Positions 50,804 to 63,907 are shown, numbered from the stretch's first letter. The stretch is 64,000 nt of DNA from Wuchereria bancrofti (GCA_005281725.1 SSBO01000012.1:14545501-14609500); one strand, 5' to 3'. Notes: generated by a model not told the origin, from the sequence alone. Program-made: numbers and translations.

Positions 50804-52502
50804 TTAAAAGTGTGATATCGAATGATACACTTTCTTCGATCTAGCATGATACGGTTTGTTAACGTAACAGAAATCATTTCCTGTTTCCATAGGTAGTATT
50901 CCATTATTTGATAATATCAGAAGCCTTTCTTCATCAGGAATATTGCAAATCTGGAAATAGCTGCTAATTAGCCTGCAATTAAACTTGACACAAATTCGAA
51001 TCCGTGAAGCTCTAAATTTATTTACTACAATTGCTTTAATTTCGGTTTTTATTGACAAAAAAAAACACGAGTCGTAGATGATCGCTATTTAATTCCAGAC
51101 AGAGTTCCCAGTTATAAGCAAATATCTAGCAGAAAGAATTTGCTAACTCACTGGTTTCTTCTTTCCACAAAGCCACTGAATTCCTTTAATCGAAGCGATT
51201 AAAAAACAGATAAAAGCAACTATCAGAATCAATAATACCACTGTCTTTTCCCAAAATTCTAAAATCATCAAATCATTACTTTACTGATTTAAACTACCAA
51301 TCTTATCACGAAAAAAAAAAGAAAAAATTTATTTCGGACTTGCACAAAGCTTTAAGAACAAATAATTTCAATACGATCCCAATCGTTGCTATAATCAAAA
51401 TTTCAAAACAAAATTGGCCTCAAAATTTTAAATTCACGAATCGAACTTTTATTTTTTTCTCTTGTTTTCTGCTGTTGTTCAGTTTCATTTGGAATAAAAT
51501 GATAACGGATAGAATCAATCTTATCACCACTTCTATTCCGCTGCGACAGATACGACGGACGAAACAAATGGAGCAGTCGGTGAACATAATTTAAAAAACT
51601 GATAATTTGATCATCGATCTCGGAATTATTTTTTCCCGAATTATTCCAATCAATGGTTCGGTTCTTTTCATAGCAAAGAAGTAAAATGTTGACGTTTATA
51701 TAATTTAAACTTGCATCCAGTACCATTCCCATACATTCATTATTCTGCACTAAGAATTCTCCAAATGCAGCAATTGAGAGTAATTTAAAATTGTTATGTT
51801 TAATGAGACACGGCGGTGCTTTACTGATTTTTCTTGAAAGTTTCGGAAGAATATTTTTAACACTATTTCCGACTACTTATCAGTCATTATACCTAATTCG
51901 TTACAAACGTATTGAAATAATTATTTGAACTATAGGATATTGTCATGAAAACGCACCGGAACGATAATATTTTTAAGGACAATATTAAATTCTTTAATTG
52001 ATTTTGTTAAATTTGACGGTAAATGAAGCGAATGGTTTTGTATAATTGTTAGTGATCGATTATCTGTGACAAACGCTTCCATTTTATCACCTTTTTGTTT
52101 ACATATTTTCAGTTCATTTAGAAATATTTGCATTTTTTGTTCCTGAAAACTAACCATATTTTGGAGTAATTGAAAGTTAGCTGAGACTATGGATGGGAAA
52201 TGAAAGAAGGAAAGAAAAAATGGTTGGGTTAATCGGAAAAGGTTTTTATTGATAAGACTAAGCATTGAATTTTCTTATGGATCTCTTCTCCCATCTAATC
52301 AAGTTAATTCTATTCTTAGACGCATCTGAATTTCCCTTCTAAATCATTTTTTTTCTAGAATATATATTTTCATCCATTTTTATTGCAAATTTCCGTTGCT
52401 TACATCAGTTTTCTGTGATAATTTACCGGAAATCATTGACGTCCGCGACGTAACATCTACCATTTGAAGGGCTAGCATAAAAGCAACCACCCAGTAATGC
52501 AT
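50804..52502 (-). CDS. Type I single-pass membrane glycoprotein, unrecognised family
   Basis: Exons in transcription order: 52502-52427, 52186-51957, 51872-51438, 51258-51152 and 50950-50804. The leader MHYWVVAFMLALQMVDV is a good signal peptide. The ectodomain of about 220 residues carries many N-glycosylation sequons (NRS, NHS, NLT, NRT, NNS, NET) and only a few Cys. The fourth exon encodes one membrane segment (TVVLLILIVAFICFLIAS) followed by KGIQWLCGKKKP. The last exon gives a cytoplasmic tail of about 48 residues ending SKKVYHSISHF. Most splice phases agree. The join of exon 2 to 3 does not close with the obvious donor (CCG|GTGCGT, phase 0) and acceptor (TAG|TCGG, needs phase 1), so that border is approximate. 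Total is about 330 aa. No domain is recognisable; a surface receptor or adhesion role is speculation. It lies 2.8 kb upstream of the cysteine-rich gene on the same strand. Confidence 0.6.
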
Positions 52503-55500
52503 TATTATAAAATCAATGTTTTACTCTTCCTCAATTTTGACAATTTATAAGAATTTTGCTTAATTCAATCAGTGACACTTGCATGCACCAAATAACATAT
52601 TGAATAATAGCATCTGGTCTAACCGGAAATCATTAATGTATAAATTCTAAGCATTAAAAAATTAAGTCCAAATTAATGCAGTTGGTAAATTACAATGCAA
52701 TTGAAGCAGTTTTTTGATAACTACTTTTTCCAAACATTAAAAATTTATTCAATTTTGAAAATGTTCAGCAAATATTAATTTTATAATAAAGAATTTTCGT
52801 ATAATATCACTACAATTTTTCATATGATATCACTATAAAAGTGCAAATGAAGAGTAATCATTTCATTTGCACTTTTATTAATAGTTGATAGTGATAATGT
52901 GACATCCATTACTGATAATTCATTCTTGACTTTAAGAAGTCAAATAATACTTTTCGTTTTTAGCAAACATAATAAATAACTACTTTAAATTATCAGCATG
53001 ATATCACTTCAAGATCATTATCACCAAATTGCTGTAGTAAAAATACCGGTTATTCCTTATCATTAAACTAAGAAGGAAATATGCTATGCAATTGGTTATT
53101 TATTTTTTTTACAACATGACTGATTTTTTTCACGAAAGATTTTTCGCAAAAAATAAGATAATTTCGTAGTTGTTTAATCAATTACTAATTCGCTATATTT
53201 TGTTCATTAGATATTTGACCGATTTATATCTAAAATAAGGAATATATCTTATTACATTAATGAATAAAATAGAAATTACATTGATATCTTTGAATGATAT
53301 TTTATAAGTTTTGAATAAATTACAATTAATCTCTCTATAATATCCAAGCAAGTTTTATTAAAATATTTTGATTAACATTCATTGAGATAAATGAGAATGC
53401 ATGGAAACGTTTTGGCAGCTTTTAAACATCCTGCAAATTTTTCCATTTTGTATAAAGAAGGAAAAAAGTGGAAGTACAATTTTTTTTCTTTGTGTAATGT
53501 CCAAAAAGCATTCATTCTCGATTCTTGATTTGAAAATTTTCGAATTGTTTCGGAATTTTGAAATTCAATGTATTATTTTCAATTAAAACTGAATTCTCCT
53601 TACTTTTTCCTCTGCTTCTAATTTCTTGTTCATTTCCCATCTCTAATACACGTTATCAACAATGACTTCCCTCTTCCATCGAAATGTTATTTATTCAAAT
53701 AATTCAGTAAAAGTATATTATCATTTTATCATGATGATAAACTTTTGTTGAGTTATTTTGACAAAACTAAAAATGATATTGATTTCTGTAGTAGAAAAAA
53801 ATATATACCAACCCCACTAATTTGAGGCAAATTTATTTCAGGTTCACAAATTGAACCTGAAAATCTTAATTAGTTTTAATTTTTTTAATTAACCAGCAAA
53901 TATTATTGTGTTTGTTGGAAAGGTCTTCTCATTATTATCCTTATTTGACGATTATCTTATTAACTTTCAAATTATAAATTATAACTCGGTAGTGAATTTA
54001 GAGAATGTTTCAGTTTAAAATTTGTTTGTAAGTATTGTTGCTTCTTTTCTTCAACTCGCTTATTGCTACTTTTCTTTCTTCCTTTTTTTTTGTTTTCCTT
54101 TCTTTGCATCAAAAATCACTAAAGAAAAAAGTCTTCTTTATTTGTTAAAAAAAAAGTCTTTTTAAAATAATTTCTCTCTTTTCTATTAATCAAAAAGAGA
54201 GAGGAATGAAATGAGACGGAAGAAAATAGTAAAATTCTTAAATTACTACAAGTTTTTCTTATCAAAAAAAAAGAAAAATTTGACATTAAAAAATGAAAAA
54301 AAAAAGTACTGTAAAAAGGAAGTAAATATACAGGAAGGAACAAAAAATTAGTTTAAAAATTTATATAAAAAGATTGTATAAATTTGCAAAAATTATATGA
54401 ATTTGTGAACATTGAAAGGAAAATTTTTTGATTTCAAAATTTTGATAGGCTGCATTAATTGAAGAGGAAATAAAGAAAAAAATTGATATGTTTCATTATT
54501 TTACAATCTTCCCTCCCTTTCGTTTTTTTTTTCTTGTCCTTTTCTTTTTCTCTTTAAAAGAAAAGATGAAATGAATGTTTTGAGATGGTTTCATCCCCTC
54601 ATCAAACGTAAACATTCGTAAGATGATGCCTTCGTTAGTTTTTAATTTTATCATTTCACCTGTCCTTTTGGTAACTGTATATGTACTGTCGGTACAATCA
54701 ACCTATTACTAGCACCAATATTATAGAACATATTTATCATCTATCACTTGATATCATCTTTATTCCATCTTTCTTATCATACATCTATTTGTAGAACGAT
54801 TAATTTTATGTACTAATCAGTTTTATCATTTGATATTCTGCTAACAGAATATATTAAATTATTTGAACTGATTGAATTTATTCATTAAATCTACATTAGG
54901 ACCTTTTTGTTTTTTATTCAATAATCGTTAATTTATTTTCAAAATTTTTAGCACAAACATTTAGTAAATACATTTATTATTATTACTGATTTACTGTCAG
55001 TATATTTGCTAAAAATTTATTCTGCATTATTTAGTAAGCAACAATAATATTATCAATAATTTATTTGCTTTCATAATGTTGTCATTTTCTTTTATCGATT
55101 CATTTCATCTGGGTAAAATATTTCCTGTTCCACTGCTAACACCGGAAACGAATGTTATTCAGGTATTTTAATATTATTTCAAATTTTAAATTGAAGCCAT
55201 AAAATAATTTCATTTGATAGCAATAAATGTTAGCTGATGAAAAAGAAGTAAAGAGACGAAGAGAAGGCGAGAGAGAAAAAAAGACGAAAATTTTGGTATT
55301 TGTTAAATAATCATTAAATATCATAACATTTAATTTGCACTTTTCTAAAAATTCTTTTGCATATTACATTTGTATTAATTGCTTTGTTTGCTCATTTAAG
55401 AAAATTATCGTTCTGAGAGTTAATTGTTGAATTACAGTGACTGTCAATGAAAAGGATAGGTATAAACAAAATAAAAGAACAACATAAATTTTATCGTTGG

Positions 55501-56431
55501 AAATATGTCAGGCTGAAATTAGAAATAGGTTATTCGGCGGAAAAAAAAAAACGATGAAGTGTGATGCAGCTGTACATATATTGCATTTGCATTCCAATTT
55601 AATGGCATTGAAAGTACTACGTACTGAAATAGCTACAAAATAAATATATGATAACATGAAAATTACTCTTTATGCACAATAGTAGCTAGAAATAAATTTG
55701 AATAGTCAAAGTGATCATAAACAAATCTTGAGAGTTAATTTAAAATTTACCGTAGAAATCTCGTCCTAAAAATTGTTAAATTTTTAAATTAAAATAAATA
55801 TGGACTAAATTCACTACTTGTATTAAACATTAATCTATATGAATTTAAAAAAAAAAATTATTTTATGGTCGATTTTATGATATGTTATGATTGAGTCACT
55901 AAATTGTTCTATTGCTTTATCTCTGAGAAAAGTTTATTTTTTATTAAATTACTTTTTAATTTGCTTGCTTTTTTTCCTTTAAGAAGTGATGATCCATTGG
56001 CGTTTTTTGGTACATAGTTAACCACAATTACGGACGGGTATTTATTTATTGGAAATCTTTTAAAAAATCATTTATTCAAATCTTACTATCTTTTTAAGTT
56101 GAATTTCTGATCTAAAAAAAGTCATAATAAAAATCTAGTAATTAACTGAAAAAAATATTACCTTAATTAAATTTCTCAACCAAATAAGCCCCTCTATATA
56201 TTTGCATAATAAATTCTTTTCATCGTTATTAGATTCCTTGTTTTATGAGGTAAATAATTCATTTGTCATAAGGTTTCTTCATAGATTTCTCCTGAAAAAT
56301 AATCAAACCATTATAAAAAATAATCATTATGTAATGATTACACCTTACAAAAATTTCTTTTATTCTTGCAAAAAAAATTTTTAATTCAAATTAAAAAATT
56401 CTTCAAAGTAAAATATTTTTTTTTATTAAAG
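52503..56431. other. Divergent intergenic region
   Basis: Noncoding sequence between divergently transcribed genes. It contains the hairpin at 52835-52878 and purine- or pyrimidine-rich stretches at 54020-54330 and 54505-54560. Promoters for both genes should lie here, but no element can be assigned. An upstream exon of the hydrolase gene may end at 56249 (TATGAG|GTAAAT, phase 0). Confidence 0.5.
52835..52878. repeat. 16-bp perfect inverted repeat (hairpin)
   Basis: ATAAAAGTGCAAATGA (52835-52850) is exactly inverted at 52863-52878 around a 12-base loop. Outer TATCACTA/TAGTGATA sequences extend the symmetry imperfectly. The AAAAGTGC core is shared with the intronic hairpin at 42779-42846. Confidence 0.85.
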
Positions 56432-59186
56432 GTTTTACGATATGGCTTTGGATGGATTTTAATAAATGTTATTATTATATTAGCAGCAATAATTCTTTTA
56501 ATTGCGTTTTTTATCATATTCTTCGCTTTTTATTTCCCGCATCCATACGATATCCACGATCGATGGAAATTGATTTGTATTGACGGATTATTACGCTTAA
56601 GTAATGAGTATATCGTAAGTATTTCTTCTTCTTTTCAAATTTTTCTCTTTTTTGAAACAAAAATAAACTTTTGAAATTATATATTTAAAGAGTTATGGAT
56701 CCCAGTAATAAATATTATAAGGGATTTTTGATCTGTTTCATTCAGTTGTATAAATATAACGACGTGTATGCGCGTATATATATGCGTACATGAGTGCTCT
56801 GTTGTTAGAATTATCAAAAAATTTGAGTATTATATTTATAACTAATTTCATTTATTTATTTATTTGGAATATAGTTGATGCGATAAATTACATTTGCTTA
56901 TCACTGATAATGAAAGATTTTATAAAAATTGTTTTTGCATATATGCGTATAAAAATATATCAGAAAATTCATCAAATATTATCATAAATGTTGCGAACTT
57001 TTAGTTATTCAAATTTGTGTTTAATTACAGGGTGAAATAGTACACTTTTTATTTGGTCCTCGATATCGTAATATATTGACGAGAATAATCTTTTCCGTTC
57101 CCCGTTTATTCCATCTTTATTCACCTAATTGGCTAACAATTAGAAATGAAATTGTTGCTAATATTAAAGTTCGTGTTTATTACCCCAAAAAACGTCTTAG
57201 TAATGCTATGATATTATATTTGCATGGTGGTGGTTGGACGACATTAAAACCTGGTAATTAGCTAAAACTGTTAGTAACAATTAAAATACAATAATTAAAT
57301 AAGTGATACTTTTTTCCTTATTCGTTTTTTTTAATTTGTTTAACAAAAGTGGAAAAATTATGAAAATTTTTCAAGTATTAGAATTTATATGTGAATTACG
57401 AATATGAAAATTACAAGCAAAAATAATATTTTCAGTTGATTACGATGATTTAATACTTTATATTATAAAACGTCTCGGAATGCTGATTATTTCGGTTGAT
57501 TATCGTCGATCACCAGAATATCTCTATCCAATTCCGATTGATGACTGCGAAGCAGTTTATCGAGAGTTAGTTACTATTGATTATAAAAGATACGGTATCG
57601 ACCCGACCCAAATCTTTGTGATGGGCGATAGTGCTGGTGGCAACATTGCTGCAGTTTTGGCTCAGCGACAGTTACGGACAAACTTTCAGAAACCAAAAGT
57701 ATGAATTCGATGTTCAATCATTTTCATATAAGCCTACTATGTATAACTTCTGGAAGTTTGGAATATGCGAGATAAATTTGAGCCTAAAGATTGTACAAAT
57801 CGGATTTAATGTCCTCTGTTTAAATGTTGAAAAATTTTTCTAATTTTCAAATAATTTTTTTTTTCTAAAATTTTGCAATCCATATTTGTTATTACTTTAG
57901 CAATCGAAATTTTGTAAGGTTTGTACAACTTTCAGACAACTCTTGTTATCATTTTTATCAAAAAATATCAGAGCTAAAATTCGCTTCGTTGTTTCAACCA
58001 TAATTTCATTGTCTAAACTTCTCCTACCAATTGAAATTCTGTTTATTTATTCAGTCACAAATTCTGATTTATCCCACAATACATCCATTTGATTTTCAAT
58101 CACCGTCTTATCAACAATATCAAAAGTTTTTTCCTGGTTGCTCAATGCTTAATCCACGGATGATGGCGCAGTGGTACTTACATTACTTAGGAATTCCAGT
58201 TACTCTTAAGAATACACAAAAACTGCTTCAGAATAAGCATATTCGGAGGTATATATTTGTACAACAAATACTGATTCAATAAGATAACTTTATTATTAAT
58301 AAAAAAATCCATGGGAAAATGAAAAAATACTTTGCAATGATATTTACATTACTTAATAATTTTAATAGTAATAAAAAATACTTAAACTAAGATAAAGAAA
58401 AACCATACTAAATTAATAAATTTGTAGAAAAGGAAAAGAAGCTGATAAATTACGATCCATTATTGATCGTAATTTGTTACCGATCAGTTTCATCAATGAA
58501 ACAGATAAGAAATTTGAAATGGAATTAGAAGATGATTACGTAAGTTATAATCTTTTAATATTTCTACATTTCCGATATTTTCCTTTAATAAAAAGTTTTT
58601 TTTTCCAAAACAAATTACAATGTTTTTTGTAGATTGCCAAAAAATGTATACACCCATTCACAGAATAAAGAAACTGATAAATATTAAATAATATTGAAAA
58701 GTGGTACTCAAAAATTTTGAAAATAATCGTAAAATTTGAGCATTGCATAATAATGTTGCAAATTTATTGGGAATTTAAACTCCATGTAGCATTAATTTTA
58801 TTTTATTATGTAGCATTGTAGTAATTAAGCTTACAATAAGTTTTCACTTCTCGCATTCACTTTTGTTTGCCTTTCACTATAATTTCAAATTTCAGCTATG
58901 TGATGCATTGTCTAAGCATGTTTACAATCCCGATTTATCGCCTATCATGGGTACAAATTTGGAGGGCCTTAGTGATGCAATGATAATCACAGCGGAATAT
59001 GATATTCTCCGTGATGAGGGCACATTATACGTACGCTTACTGAAATCTTTTAATGTTTCCGTTTGTTGGAAACATTATTATCAGTCTTATCATGGCATAT
59101 TAAATATGTTTTTTAGTAAAGAAAAATTGAAAGTTTTACGTGATATCATTGATTTTATCGAATTACAACAATTGCATGAAAATTGA
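56432..59186 (+). CDS. Arylacetamide deacetylase-like alpha/beta-hydrolase, membrane anchored
   Basis: Exons 56432-56614, 57031-57253, 57436-57698, 58055-58248, 58428-58539 and 58896-59186 join in phase and give 421 residues. The exon 1 acceptor (ATTAAAG) implies an upstream start exon not identified; no in-frame ATG precedes it. Exon 1 encodes an N-terminal membrane anchor (VIIILAAIILLIAFFIIFFAF), typical of the AADAC/HSL group with its catalytic domain in the ER lumen. Counting from 56432: oxyanion motif HGGGW at 126-130, VDYRRSPEYLYP at 156-167, nucleophile elbow GDSAGG with Ser201, acid EYDILRDEG with Asp361, and base in YHG with His391. All catalytic positions are present, so the enzyme should be active. 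Family members hydrolyse ester or amide bonds of lipids and xenobiotics; the substrate here is unknown. Confidence 0.92.
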
Positions 59187-59203
59187 TTCTTTCTTTCATT
59201 TTC

Positions 59204-59209
59204 AATAAA
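59204..59209 (+). terminator. Polyadenylation signal AATAAA
   Basis: AATAAA 18 bases downstream of the hydrolase stop at 59186. A further AATAAA follows near 59217. Marks the 3' end of that gene and separates it from the next. Confidence 0.75.
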
Positions 59210-60594
59210 ATTTGTTAATAAAAAAATTATTTTCTAATTGAAAAAATTAAACATTTTTTGTACAACAATTTTACATCCATTAAAATCATTTTTTTTTCTC
59301 ATTCTCAGACAAGAAATTCATTGTGAAGTAAAAATTATTTGAGTAAACAATTTATTAATAAAATGATCAATTTTTCATGTAAGTAATTAAGACAAGCGAT
59401 TTCTTCTTACTTTTTTTGAAGCAAAAGTTCTTATAGTTTTGGCTTTCCTTCTTTTCACATATTTTTCAAACGCTTCTTTCTTTAGCTGTTATTGTTTAAA
59501 AAATGAATTAATTGTTGCTCAAGTAAGTCATTATCAAACCATTAGAGTTAATGGATTGATTTCTCTGAATGAAGAGAAAAAGGAAAAACTAAATGATTAT
59601 TGATTGCTTTATGCACCTTTATTTTATTTGTTTCGTGGATTTTTTAAACTGGTAAGAAGAGTAAGATTTGTAGATGAACACTAATGCCTTTACACTAATA
59701 CTAGTTGTATCTAACTGTAGTTAGGTAACTTAGTAAATTCATTGTTTTCTGTAAAGTAGGACAAAAATTTTGTAAAATTGTGCATTGAAAACTAAAGTAA
59801 ATTTTTCATAATTTAGATTTAAAAATAAGAAGAGAAGAAAATGAAAGAGAGGGAGAGAGAGAGGAAAAGAAGGGGAAAGAAGAAATTAAACATTTTTATT
59901 GTTCTGAAATATTATACATCACTATTGTACTATCATTTTTTACTCGACTAAAATTTATATTCAAAAATTTTGGTATAATAATTTTGAGCAAGAAAATTCG
60001 AAAAAGTTCAAAACAAATTAATTTAAATGACGAATTGTTTATTTGTTTGTTTGTTGTAAAATTAAACTGTGTATTTTATATTGTAATATGGGAAGTAGTA
60101 CAGTATCAGGTTTTTAATAATGCTAAACATTCTTTCATTTGTTTTGTTTAATAAATTTGACTTAAAGAATAACATGGAGTCATATGCTCGGCTATTTAAT
60201 GGCATGTTAAATTATTTTTATCCTTTCCATTTATTTATATATTTCTATCATATCACATTATACATACTAAATTTAACCTAAAGAAGAGCATGGAATCATG
60301 TGTTAGGCTGATTTTGAGGATAATAAGTGATCCATTAGCTGATTATTGCATTTGATCATATTTATTGTTTAACATTATTTGATCAGTTGGAATCTTAAGA
60401 AATGTTTATGGTTTATTAACTGGATTTTTCCATGCTCATAATATTTTTTATTTTATTGCACTATTTACCTAATATTTTAAGCATCAAGCAGGTTAAGTGT
60501 TCTGATAAGAACAAACAATCGAACTAATTTTTTGCTAAAGGTTAAAAATTCGAACATTTACATTTTCAAAAGACATCAGTCTTTTTTTGTGTAG
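59210..60594. other. Intergenic region, no gene seen
   Basis: No coding exon could be supported. A purine-rich AGAGGGAGAGAG tract lies at about 59846-59880. Two imperfect copies of an AAAGAA-AGCATGGA-TCAT motif occur at about 60164 and 60279. The missing first exon of the next gene may be here. Confidence 0.5.
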
Positions 60595-63393
60595 GAATTA
60601 CTTCGTTATCGTTGTATTGGTTCATATCAACAATAATTATTTGGATTTGTAAAAAAGGTACTCGTCGAAAGGAACGATTAGAGTCCCTTGCACATCGAGG
60701 GAAAATGGATAAGTTGGAGCAATTAAGACGGTTACGTGATGATGAAGGTTTGAATTTTAATTTTTTTTTTTAAATTTCATATATCACATCACAAAGGGAG
60801 AAAAAAATATTAGTAGCATGACGATTTTGCTTCATTTAATTAATTAATCAATTAAAATTTCTAAAATTATAACAAGCCAGTTAAATGCTATAGTAAAAAA
60901 AATGAAATTTGCTATTTCCTCCTGACATCAGTGATAACTTAATCAATCAGACAAAGCTCATCGAGAATTTATGAATGTATAAAGCCTACATCCATTACCC
61001 TATCCTATTTATACATATGTCACAATAATAGTACCGATATTATTCTGATATATGACAATTATTGAGTGATAAGTTTTTTTTGATATGAATATTTTGAAAT
61101 TTTTTTAAGAAATTAATTGTTCTGCCGTTCGGTAGATTTTTTTCTTAATATCATTTTAGAATACTCATACCATTCCTTTGGAACAACATTTCTTGTTCTT
61201 TTTCTTTTTGGTAGTTTTTACGGTTCTTTTTCCTTTCGCAGACCGGTTTTCACTATTTTCGACATAATAAATGTAAATGACGACGGAAAAAAGAAAGGAA
61301 ATATAAGTGAAAAAAATATTTGGTCATTTTAAAAAGTTCAATTTTCCAGCTAATTACACAATTAATACAAATGCGGAAAAAATAATTTTTTGTGAGTAAA
61401 TGATTGATTCAAAATTTCATTATATGAGTTGAATATTTATGTACATGTATATGGAATATTCGGAAGTTTTTTCAGGAATGGGTCCTGGAAGAGAAGATTA
61501 AGTGAAAATTGATAAAATATGGATTGGTTAAAAAGTGTTTATGTAGTTTTTTGTTTTTTAAATTAGAGTCAAACAAAGAAAAAAAGATAAGAGATCTATC
61601 GAGGTGATGAGACGAAACTGATATCGAATCAATCAACCAATCAGTCAATTAATCAGTCGCTTAAGTTATAACGGATAAACTGAAAGTACTTCAGATTTTA
61701 CTTGATAGCTAGCAAAATTGAAAAGCGATGTCATCTGTTTTCTGGTAAAATATTATACAATTTAAGGGATCAAACCACGTTTTACGTCTTAGCAAGATTT
61801 AAAATTCGTAAGGTAAGTAATTAGTGAGTGAATGTTAAATAGAATTTATTGAAAGATAAAAGAACATTTATTTCCTTTTTTTGTCAAGATTTGATGCATT
61901 ATACGCCCAAGAGCGAAAAGAACGAAGTGAAAGAGAGCAATCACGTCGAAAACGAGTAAGACGTATCATACGTGCTTGAACGACATTTCAAACTTAAACA
62001 TATTAATTAAAACATAGAAACATTACGAAGTTTTTGCAGTATAAAAGACCTAACAAGCAAGAACTGAAGGATGTAAAACATGTAGATGCGAAAAGTATTC
62101 GAGATGTATTACGTAAACGATTGAAAGGAGAAGAAATCAATAGCTTATATCAGCGACAAAATGATATAGCTAGTTATCAAAGTGATAAAGTTAATCGTCA
62201 AAGTGGTAGAAGAAACAGCCAACTCAGAAATTATAATTACAAAAGTCATAGGAGTCGACGGCTGCAGGTTTACTTTGTGCATTTAGCAAACATAATTTTA
62301 TGGTGAAAAATAAGAAATGGAATTATTGATCCTTGTTGTACTGATAATAATTGTAGTAAAATGATAATATGCAAATGAGCATTTCTGCTGGAAAGTTTGC
62401 AATTATTACGAATATATCCTATTGATAAGATTACAGAAAATGAAAAAAGAAGCGTCGAAAACGAAATCATTCCGAGCTAAACTACGTGAACTTTCCATGA
62501 GTCCCCGAACTAGAAGAAAGGTGGAATTGGGTAGGAAAATCCCATAAGAACTAAAATTGATAAATCGTTTGAAATTTAATGAAACTAAATTTATAGTAAA
62601 AATATTTCAGTATTTGCTACTGAACTTAGTTATGTGCATGTAAAAATATGAATGTTATTATAAAAAAAGTAAATCGAAAGCATTAAATAAGAAAATCAAT
62701 AAATGAAATTATCTTTAGAAAAGAGATAATAAGCCAGTAAAGCCATAAAGTCTTGAAAATCTGAATTGTACTTAATTTTTATCAACTAGCATCTGCTAAG
62801 CGAAGTGGTGCTAAGCTGTTTCAGAAAGTTTGTGTGCTGAATCAACTCAGGAATTGTCGTCAGGTGAAACAATTGAATTTTAACATTCTTAAACATTATT
62901 TCATACCAGATGATCATTCATTAATGAAATCATAAAGCTATTATATCATTGAAAAAATTCATGATTTTCAGGAGGGAAATTTAAAGAATTTCAACAAAGC
63001 ACTCACTCACAAGTTATTTAGCTCAGTTTCAAATATCTGGAAATATCTTTTTTTGCAAATTGACAACTTATTGTAATTTTGATAATTTATAAGTATCAAA
63101 ACAAAGGCAAATGTAATCTAATCTGATATAATTAAATATAAAGAAAATTAACAGCCTAATTTAGGAATAAACCATCATCAAGCGAAAAATTAAAAATAGG
63201 TACAGAGGTAAATTTTTTGATTTTGGCAAGTTTTATATAGAGTCAGAAAGTTTGAAATTTAAAAGTTTGTTGATATTTGTATTAATGTGAGTAATTTTAG
63301 TCAATTAAAGAAAGCCCAAGCTCATGGCTATTCAAATCAGCCAAAAAGCTTTCAAAGAAGGAATGGTTTCAGCAACAATTAGATTTACGCTGA
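60595..63393 (+). CDS. Single-TM protein with long basic tail, 5' end unresolved
   Basis: Exons 60595-60747, 61110-61131, 61889-61955, 62040-62267, 62437-62530, 62790-62863 and 63301-63393 all join in phase and end in TGA. The first visible exon starts mid-codon and encodes a membrane segment (LYWFISTIIIWIC) followed by KKGTRRKERLESL and an acidic/basic stretch (MDKLEQLRRLRDDE). The remaining exons are dominated by Lys, Arg, Gln and Ser (QERKERSEREQSRRKR, SHRSRRLQ, SPRTRRK) with probable helical charge patterns. The 22-nt microexon 61110-61131 is accepted only because it repairs the phase between its neighbours. About 240 residues are visible. No domain is recognised. Its last exon is duplicated across the assembly gap at 63416-63419. 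Confidence 0.6.
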
Positions 63394-63415
63394 AGTAAAT
63401 TTAATTTCCTGGAAG
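63257..63415 (+). repeat. 159-bp direct duplication flanking a gap, copy 1
   Basis: Identical to 63420-63578; the two copies are separated only by NNNN at 63416-63419. Contains the last coding exon (63301-63393) of the basic TM protein gene. Confidence 0.95.
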
Positions 63416-63419
63416 NNNN

Positions 63420-63578
63420 ATTTAAAAGTTTGTTGATATTTGTATTAATGTGAGTAATTTTAGTCAATTAAAGAAAGCCCAAGCTCATGGCTATTCAAAT
63501 CAGCCAAAAAGCTTTCAAAGAAGGAATGGTTTCAGCAACAATTAGATTTACGCTGAAGTAAATTTAATTTCCTGGAAG
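63420..63578 (+). repeat. 159-bp direct duplication flanking a gap, copy 2
   Basis: Exact second copy of 63257-63415, repeating the terminal exon as 63464-63556. Almost certainly one genomic sequence represented twice by unmerged contig ends. Confidence 0.95.
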
Positions 63579-63626
63579 ACTTTTTTTAATAATTCATTAG
63601 CTTTGAATTGTTTATTTATATCTCAG

Positions 63627-63766
63627 CTTCAGAGATACGAGAGCAAGAGATTTCACCCAAAAAGAAGAAACTAATCCGTCATCGGGTACATACGACGAAT
63701 AGATTATTGATATCTCCTAGACGGTTACTACTGGAGCTTCCACTTGTTCTTATTTCAACAAAATAG
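63627..63766 (+). CDS. Candidate alternative last exon, basic
   Basis: After a good acceptor (TATCTCAG) a frame is open for 46 codons (SEIREQEISPKKKKLIRHR...) to a TAG. Its phase (two bases first) fits the donor at 62530 of the basic TM protein gene, so it could replace the last two exons of that gene. The composition (KKKKLIRHR, SPRRLLLEL) matches that gene. It could also belong to a following gene. Confidence 0.4.
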
Positions 63767-63907
63767 AGTTGGATTAAAATGATTAGCTTTGATAAGTTTG
63801 AGGTTTTTCTATATATCATATGATCAATAAATATTTGAGCATCAGTTACTTTATAATGATAAGGCATTAAAATAAATATTCTATAACAAAGATGAAATTG
63901 TGATAAG

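Noticed and set aside
61117..61332. Phe/Ser-rich plus-strand frame between exons of the basic TM gene
   Set aside because: Not bounded by matching splice sites and out of phase with the neighbouring exons; only the 22-nt piece at its start is usable.
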